A program made the translations under genes and the position numbers. The notes below the pieces were generated by a model. It did no database searches and was not told the origin of the DNA. It saw only the letters and a program-made list of their open reading frames with translations. Below are positions 4,924-7,865 of a stretch of DNA of 7,865 bases, piece by piece. This stretch comes from CAVPEW01 sp050247895 (GTDB taxonomy: Bacteria; Actinomycetota; Acidimicrobiia; Acidimicrobiales; VFJN01), in NCBI GenBank assembly GCA_050247895.1, contig JBFWTJ010000194.1, positions 1-7,865 of the forward strand, given 5' to 3'. Position 1 is the first letter of the stretch; the number at the start of each line of letters is the position of its first letter.

Positions 4924-7020
4924 TTACAGGTCGGCGTCGATCCCCAGGGCGCGGCGCAGGAAGTCGAGCTGGAGCAGGAGCAGGTTCTCGGCCACGTCCT
5001 CCTGGGACGCCACGTGGGTCACCCCGGTGAGGGGCAGGACCTGGTGGGGGCGGCCCGCCGCGAGCAGGGCACCCGACAGCTCGAGGGTGTGGGCGGCCAC
5101 GACGTTGTCGTCGGCCAGCCCGTGGACGAGCAGGAGCGGGCGACGGAGCCGGGGCGCGTCGCCCAGCAGCGACGAGCGGTCGTAGGGGCCGGGGTCGGTC
5201 CCGGGGTGGCCCAGGTACCGCTCGGTGTAGTGCGTGTCGTAGAGCCGCCACTCGGTCACCGGGGCCCCGGCCACCGCGGCGTGGAAGACGTCGGGCCGGC
5301 GCAGGACGGCCAGCGCGGCGAGGTAGCCGCCGAAGCTCCAGCCCCGGATGCCGACCCGCCCGAGGTCGAGGCGGGGCTCGACCTCCGCCGCGGCGTGCAG
5401 GGCGTCGACCTGGTCCTCGAGCACGGCCGTGGCCAGGTCGCCGGCCACGGCCCGCTCCCAGGCCGCGCCCCGGCCGGGCGTGCCCCGCCCGTCGACGACC
5501 AGCACGGCGAAGCCCTGGTCGGCGAACCACTGGGAGCCGAGGTAGGCGTCGTGGGCCCGGACGACCCGCTGGGCGTGCGGGCCGCCGTAGGGGTCGAGCA
5601 GGACGGGGAGCCGGGCGTCGGGATCCGCCCCGGTCGGCAGCAGGAGCGCGCCGGACAGGCCCCGGGGGCCGAGGCGCAGGAGCCGTGGCCGGGCCTCGAG
5701 CGGGGGCCGGGCGGCGTGGGAGGCGAGGACCGCCCCGCCCTCGACCGCCGTGCGGGTGCCGGGCCCCTCGAGGTCGGCGTGGCGGACCACCACGGTCGCC
5801 CCGCCGACCGCGGCCGAGCTCACCCCGCCCGACGGGCCGAGCCGGGTCGCGGGCGCGCCGGGCCCGGCCCGCCACACCTCCTGCTCCTCGGGCCGGTCGA
5901 GGGGGGTGGCGGCGAGGACCACGCCGGCGTCGTCGACGTGGAGCACGGCGCTCACGTCGAGCGTTGCCGGGGTGACCGGCAGGTCGTCGACCAGGACCCG
6001 CCGCACGCCGTCGCGGCTGGCGCAGGTCACCAGGGCGCCCGAGGGCAGGCGTGCCGGCGTGCCGGGGACCAGGTCGACCCAGGCGTCGTCGTGGTCGCGC
6101 CACAGCTCGGTGGCGCCACCCGAGGCCGGGTCCACGGCCAGCACGAGCACCTCGCGCTGGTCGCGGGCCTGCACCGACAGGAGCGGCCCGTGCCCGTCCC
6201 AACCGCAGGTGGCGAGGTAGGGGTGGCGCTCCCGGTCCCAGGCGACCTCCCGCCGGGTGCCGTCGAGCCCGACGATCCAGGCGCCGACGTCGGCGTTGGC
6301 CGTCCCGGCCGCGGGGTAGCGGACCTCCTGGGGCGGGCGGGCGGGGTGGGCCGGGTCGGCAAGCCACCAGCGCTGGACCGGGGACTCGTCGACCCGGGCC
6401 ACCAGCAGCGCGGTCCCGTCGGGCGCCCACCAGTGGCCCCGGGTCCGGCCCATCTCCTCGGCGGCGACGAAGTCGGCCCGGCCCCAGCTGACCTGTTCGT
6501 CCTCGTCGGCGCACAGCGCGCGGGCTCCGGTGGGGTCGTCCAGATCCGCCACCCACAGGGCCCGTCCCCGCACCCAGGCCACACAGGTCCCGGTGGGGTC
6601 GGGCCGCGGGTCGTAGACGGGTCCGGGCACCTCGACGAGCCGGGCGGTGGCGGCGGGCACGTCGGCCACGACCAGGTGCCCGTCGAGCGCGGCGACGGCC
6701 AGGTGGCCGCCCCGACCGGTGGCGTAGGCGACGATGCCCCCGGCCGACTCCCGGGTCCGCTCGCGGCGGGCCCGCTCCTCGGGCGGGAGGTCGCCGTCGC
6801 CGTCGTCGGCCCGCAGGGACCGGGGGTCGGCGACGAGCACCTCGGTGCCCGAGGCGACGTCGAGCCGCCAGAGGGCGTTGACGGGGTCCTCGGGTCCGGC
6901 GGAGCGCAGGAAGGTCACGATGGCCCCGTCCTCGGACACCGCGACGTTGCGGGGCGCGCCGAGCGTGAAGCGCTGGGTCCGGGCGTTGGCCCGGGGGAAC
7001 GAGGGGGTGGGCCGGTCCAT
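4924..7020 (-). CDS. Dipeptidyl peptidase IV family serine peptidase (S9B)
   Basis: A complete 698-residue S9B peptidase, which removes N-terminal dipeptides, classically X-Pro or X-Ala. The N-terminal part (about 15-440) is the beta-propeller and contains RADFVAAEEMGRTRGHWWAP (181-200), whose E188-E189 pair corresponds to the double Glu that anchors the substrate amino terminus in DPP4. The C-terminal part is the alpha/beta hydrolase: LLDPYGGPHAQ (474-484) with the oxyanion-type Tyr478, VVDGRGTPGRG (508-518), nucleophile S562 in GWSFGG, D638 in HGLADDNV and H669 in GVTHVASQ, so the triad is complete. No signal peptide is seen, suggesting a cytosolic peptide-recycling role. The frame is open upstream to 7302, but similarity begins at the ATG at 7020, which overlaps the acetyltransferase stop as TGATG, indicating translational coupling. 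The stop is TAA, unlike its neighbours, and is followed in frame by an orphan coding remnant. Confidence 0.93.
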   Translation of the reverse strand: MDRPTPSFPRANARTQRFTLGAPRNVAVSEDGAIVTFLRSAGPEDPVNALWRLDVASGTEVLVADPRSLRADDGDGDLPPEERARRERTRESAGGIVAYATGRGGHLAVAALDGHLVVADVPAATARLVEVPGPVYDPRPDPTGTCVAWVRGRALWVADLDDPTGARALCADEDEQVSWGRADFVAAEEMGRTRGHWWAPDGTALLVARVDESPVQRWWLADPAHPARPPQEVRYPAAGTANADVGAWIVGLDGTRREVAWDRERHPYLATCGWDGHGPLLSVQARDQREVLVLAVDPASGGATELWRDHDDAWVDLVPGTPARLPSGALVTCASRDGVRRVLVDDLPVTPATLDVSAVLHVDDAGVVLAATPLDRPEEQEVWRAGPGAPATRLGPSGGVSSAAVGGATVVVRHADLEGPGTRTAVEGGAVLASHAARPPLEARPRLLRLGPRGLSGALLLPTGADPDARLPVLLDPYGGPHAQRVVRAHDAYLGSQWFADQGFAVLVVDGRGTPGRGAAWERAVAGDLATAVLEDQVDALHAAAEVEPRLDLGRVGIRGWSFGGYLAALAVLRRPDVFHAAVAGAPVTEWRLYDTHYTERYLGHPGTDPGPYDRSSLLGDAPRLRRPLLLVHGLADDNVVAAHTLELSGALLAAGRPHQVLPLTGVTHVASQEDVAENLLLLQLDFLRRALGIDADL

Positions 7021-7508
7021 CAGCTCAGGATGCGCTCCATGAGGACGACGTCGAGCCAGCGACCGAACTTCCGGCCGACCTCCCGCTCGGTGCCCACGAC
7101 GTCGAAGCCCTGGGAGCGGTGCAGGGCGATGGAGGCCTCGTGGCCGCCCACGATCCGGGCGAAGCAGGCGTGGAAGCCGTGGCGGGTGGCGGTGGCGACG
7201 AGCTCGCCGAGGAGGGCCTTGCCGACCCCCCGGCCCTGGACGTCGCCGCGGACGTAGACCGAGTCCTCCACCGAGGTGCTGTAGGCAGGGCGGTCGCGCC
7301 ACTTCGAGAGCGAGCCGAAGCCCAGGACCTCGTCCCCTTCGGTGGCCACCAGCACGGCGTGCGCGCCGGAGCGCTCGGCGAGCCAGCGGCGCTGGTCGTC
7401 GAGGGTGCGGGCCACGAGGTCGAACGTGACCGTCGACGTCTCGACCTCGACGTTGTAGATGGCCCGGATGGCCTCGGCGTCGTCGAGGCGCGCCGTGCGC
7501 AGCTCCAT
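7020..7508 (-). CDS. GNAT N-acetyltransferase, phosphinothricin acetyltransferase-like
   Basis: A 162-residue GNAT enzyme of the PAT/Bar-like branch, which transfers acetyl from acetyl-CoA to the amino group of small molecules such as phosphinothricin or methionine sulfoximine. Visible hallmarks are IYNVEVETSTVTFD (17-30), RPAYSTSVEDSVYV (73-86) with E81 as the probable general base, the acetyl-CoA loop QGRGVGKALL (91-100) preceding a helix, EASIALHRSQGF (124-135), and the C-terminal VGRKFGRWLDVVLMER (144-159), which is typical of the branch. The length is normal and the ATG at 7508 is well placed. Its stop overlaps the start of the peptidase gene by one base. A TANNNT box 7 bases upstream suggests its own leaderless promoter. 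Housekeeping detoxification is as likely as antibiotic resistance; the actual substrate cannot be read from sequence. Confidence 0.9.
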   Translation of the reverse strand: MELRTARLDDAEAIRAIYNVEVETSTVTFDLVARTLDDQRRWLAERSGAHAVLVATEGDEVLGFGSLSKWRDRPAYSTSVEDSVYVRGDVQGRGVGKALLGELVATATRHGFHACFARIVGGHEASIALHRSQGFDVVGTEREVGRKFGRWLDVVLMERILS

Positions 7509-7515
7509 CAGCGGG

Positions 7516-7521
7516 AAGCTA
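7516..7521 (-). promoter_or_regulatory. Candidate -10 box of a leaderless promoter for the acetyltransferase gene
   Basis: On the minus strand TAGCTT matches TANNNT and is followed by 7 bases (CCCGCTG) and the ATG at 7508. It lies in the 24-base gap behind the upstream ATPase gene. No Shine-Dalgarno sequence is present in the 7 bases, so the acetyltransferase-peptidase pair may be transcribed from here as a leaderless mRNA. Confidence 0.4.
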
Positions 7522-7532
7522 CCCGCGCGGGC

Positions 7533-7865
7533 TCAGGGCGACGGCGAGGGGCTGGGCTCGATCAGCACGATGTCGCCGGTGAGCCGCTCGAGGCGGGCCC
7601 AGGACGCGGCCTCCTCGTCGTCGGTGAGCAGCACGATCTGCTGGCCGGCCGCGGCCTGGCCCAGCAGCTCGAGCAGGAAGGGCTTGACCGAGGCGTCGAC
7701 GGTCCCGAAGGGATCGTCGAGCAGGAGCGGCAGCCCCCCGTCGGCCAGGGCCCGGAGCTCGCCCAGCCGGTCGACGAGGGCCGACACGAGCTGGTCGGAG
7801 TCACGGGCGGTCATCTCGGGCGCGGTGGACGACACGGCGCTGAGGGCGTCGATCCGGCGCTTGAG
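7533..7865 (-). CDS. SMC/Rad50-like ATPase, C-terminal end (5' part outside window)
   Basis: The frame is open to the right window edge, so this is the last 110 residues of a longer protein; the GTG at 7835 is internal. The visible part carries a Walker B strand with D-loop, LPLLLDDPFGTVDASVK (45-61), where DD replaces the usual DE, then a hydrophobic strand and switch region IVLLTDDEEAASWARLE (77-93), LTGDIVLIEP, and a PSPSPSP tail. This arrangement is that of SMC/Rad50/YhaN-type AAA ATPases, whose C-terminal half follows a long coiled coil. From memory the LTxDEExASWARLE ending recalls large, uncharacterised actinobacterial ATPases; I cannot verify this. Position 82 is Asp where ABC ATPases usually have the switch histidine. 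Function is unknown, with DNA-associated ATPase most likely. The acetyltransferase gene follows 24 bases later. Confidence 0.7.
   Translation of the reverse strand, partial: LKRRIDALSAVSSTAPEMTARDSDQLVSALVDRLGELRALADGGLPLLLDDPFGTVDASVKPFLLELLGQAAAGQQIVLLTDDEEAASWARLERLTGDIVLIEPSPSPSP

Noticed and set aside
3974..6556. 860-codon open frame on the minus strand running through tRNA-Tyr, yajQ and the peptidase
   Set aside because: It crosses a confident tRNA gene and a strong palindrome and overlaps yajQ and the peptidase in another frame; the translation is Arg/Gly/Pro-rich filler.
4729..7257. 842-codon open frame on the plus strand opposite the peptidase and acetyltransferase genes
   Set aside because: The translation is low-complexity, rich in G, P, V, R and H, and lies antisense to two genes with intact family motifs. 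It is the usual long shadow frame of very GC-rich DNA.
7021..7302. Extending the peptidase upstream to a start at 7302
   Set aside because: The added 94 residues are Arg/Pro-rich with no family similarity and overlap the well-supported acetyltransferase gene; the ATG at 7020 gives a normal N-terminus.
7522..7531. 10-base palindrome CCCGCGCGGG between the ATPase and acetyltransferase genes
   Set aside because: Flanking bases do not pair and the arms are only five bases, which is expected by chance in DNA of this composition.
7536..7560. PSPSPSP tail of the ATPase as a functional repeat
   Set aside because: Only about three dipeptide units at the extreme C-terminus; too short to claim a repeat domain.
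1..7865. CRISPR array, insertion sequence, prophage or toxin-antitoxin module
   Set aside because: No regularly spaced direct repeats, transposase or integrase motifs, or small paired genes were found on either strand.

Overview
The window is a stretch of ordinary-looking chromosome from a very GC-rich bacterium. Nearly every codon in the genes ends in G or C, GTG starts are common, and seven of the eight genes whose stop is visible use TGA. TANNNT hexamers 6-7 bases upstream of several start codons, the PAT-like acetyltransferase, and the C-terminal type of the SMC-like ATPase all suggest an actinobacterium. A deep lineage such as Acidimicrobiia is possible, but that is inference and was not tested.

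Left block, plus strand (1-4049): the 3' part of nuoN, the last membrane subunit of respiratory complex I, is followed 14 bases later by a MidA/NDUFAF7-type methyltransferase. In mitochondria this family is a complex I assembly factor, so the adjacency is functionally meaningful. Next come a tryptophan 2,3-dioxygenase and a divergent kynureninase-like PLP enzyme. Together they look like part of a tryptophan-to-anthranilate (kynurenine) route that lacks its formamidase here. An inverted repeat and a candidate -10 box precede the dioxygenase. A 166-base gap with a hairpin flanked by similar GC-rich sequences separates the two kynurenine genes.

Middle (4050-4731): a YajQ-family nucleotide-binding protein on the minus strand ends 22 bases from the kynureninase-like gene. 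Its start lies only 40 bases from a divergent tRNA-Tyr gene, which is followed by a perfect 30-base palindrome, probably a bidirectional terminator.

Right block, minus strand (4732-7865), in transcription order: the C-terminal end of an SMC/Rad50-like ATPase running off the window, a phosphinothricin-acetyltransferase-like GNAT enzyme, and a complete dipeptidyl peptidase IV (family S9B) whose ATG overlaps the GNAT stop. After the peptidase TAA stop, 63 further codons stay open in the same frame, every one ending in G or C. They look like the C-terminus of another protein with no start, and this is the oddest thing in the window.

No CRISPR array, phage module, transposase or recognisable defence system is present. 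The items most worth following are the orphan coding remnant, the nuoN-methyltransferase link, the recurrent leaderless-type promoters, and the non-canonical active site of the kynureninase-like enzyme.
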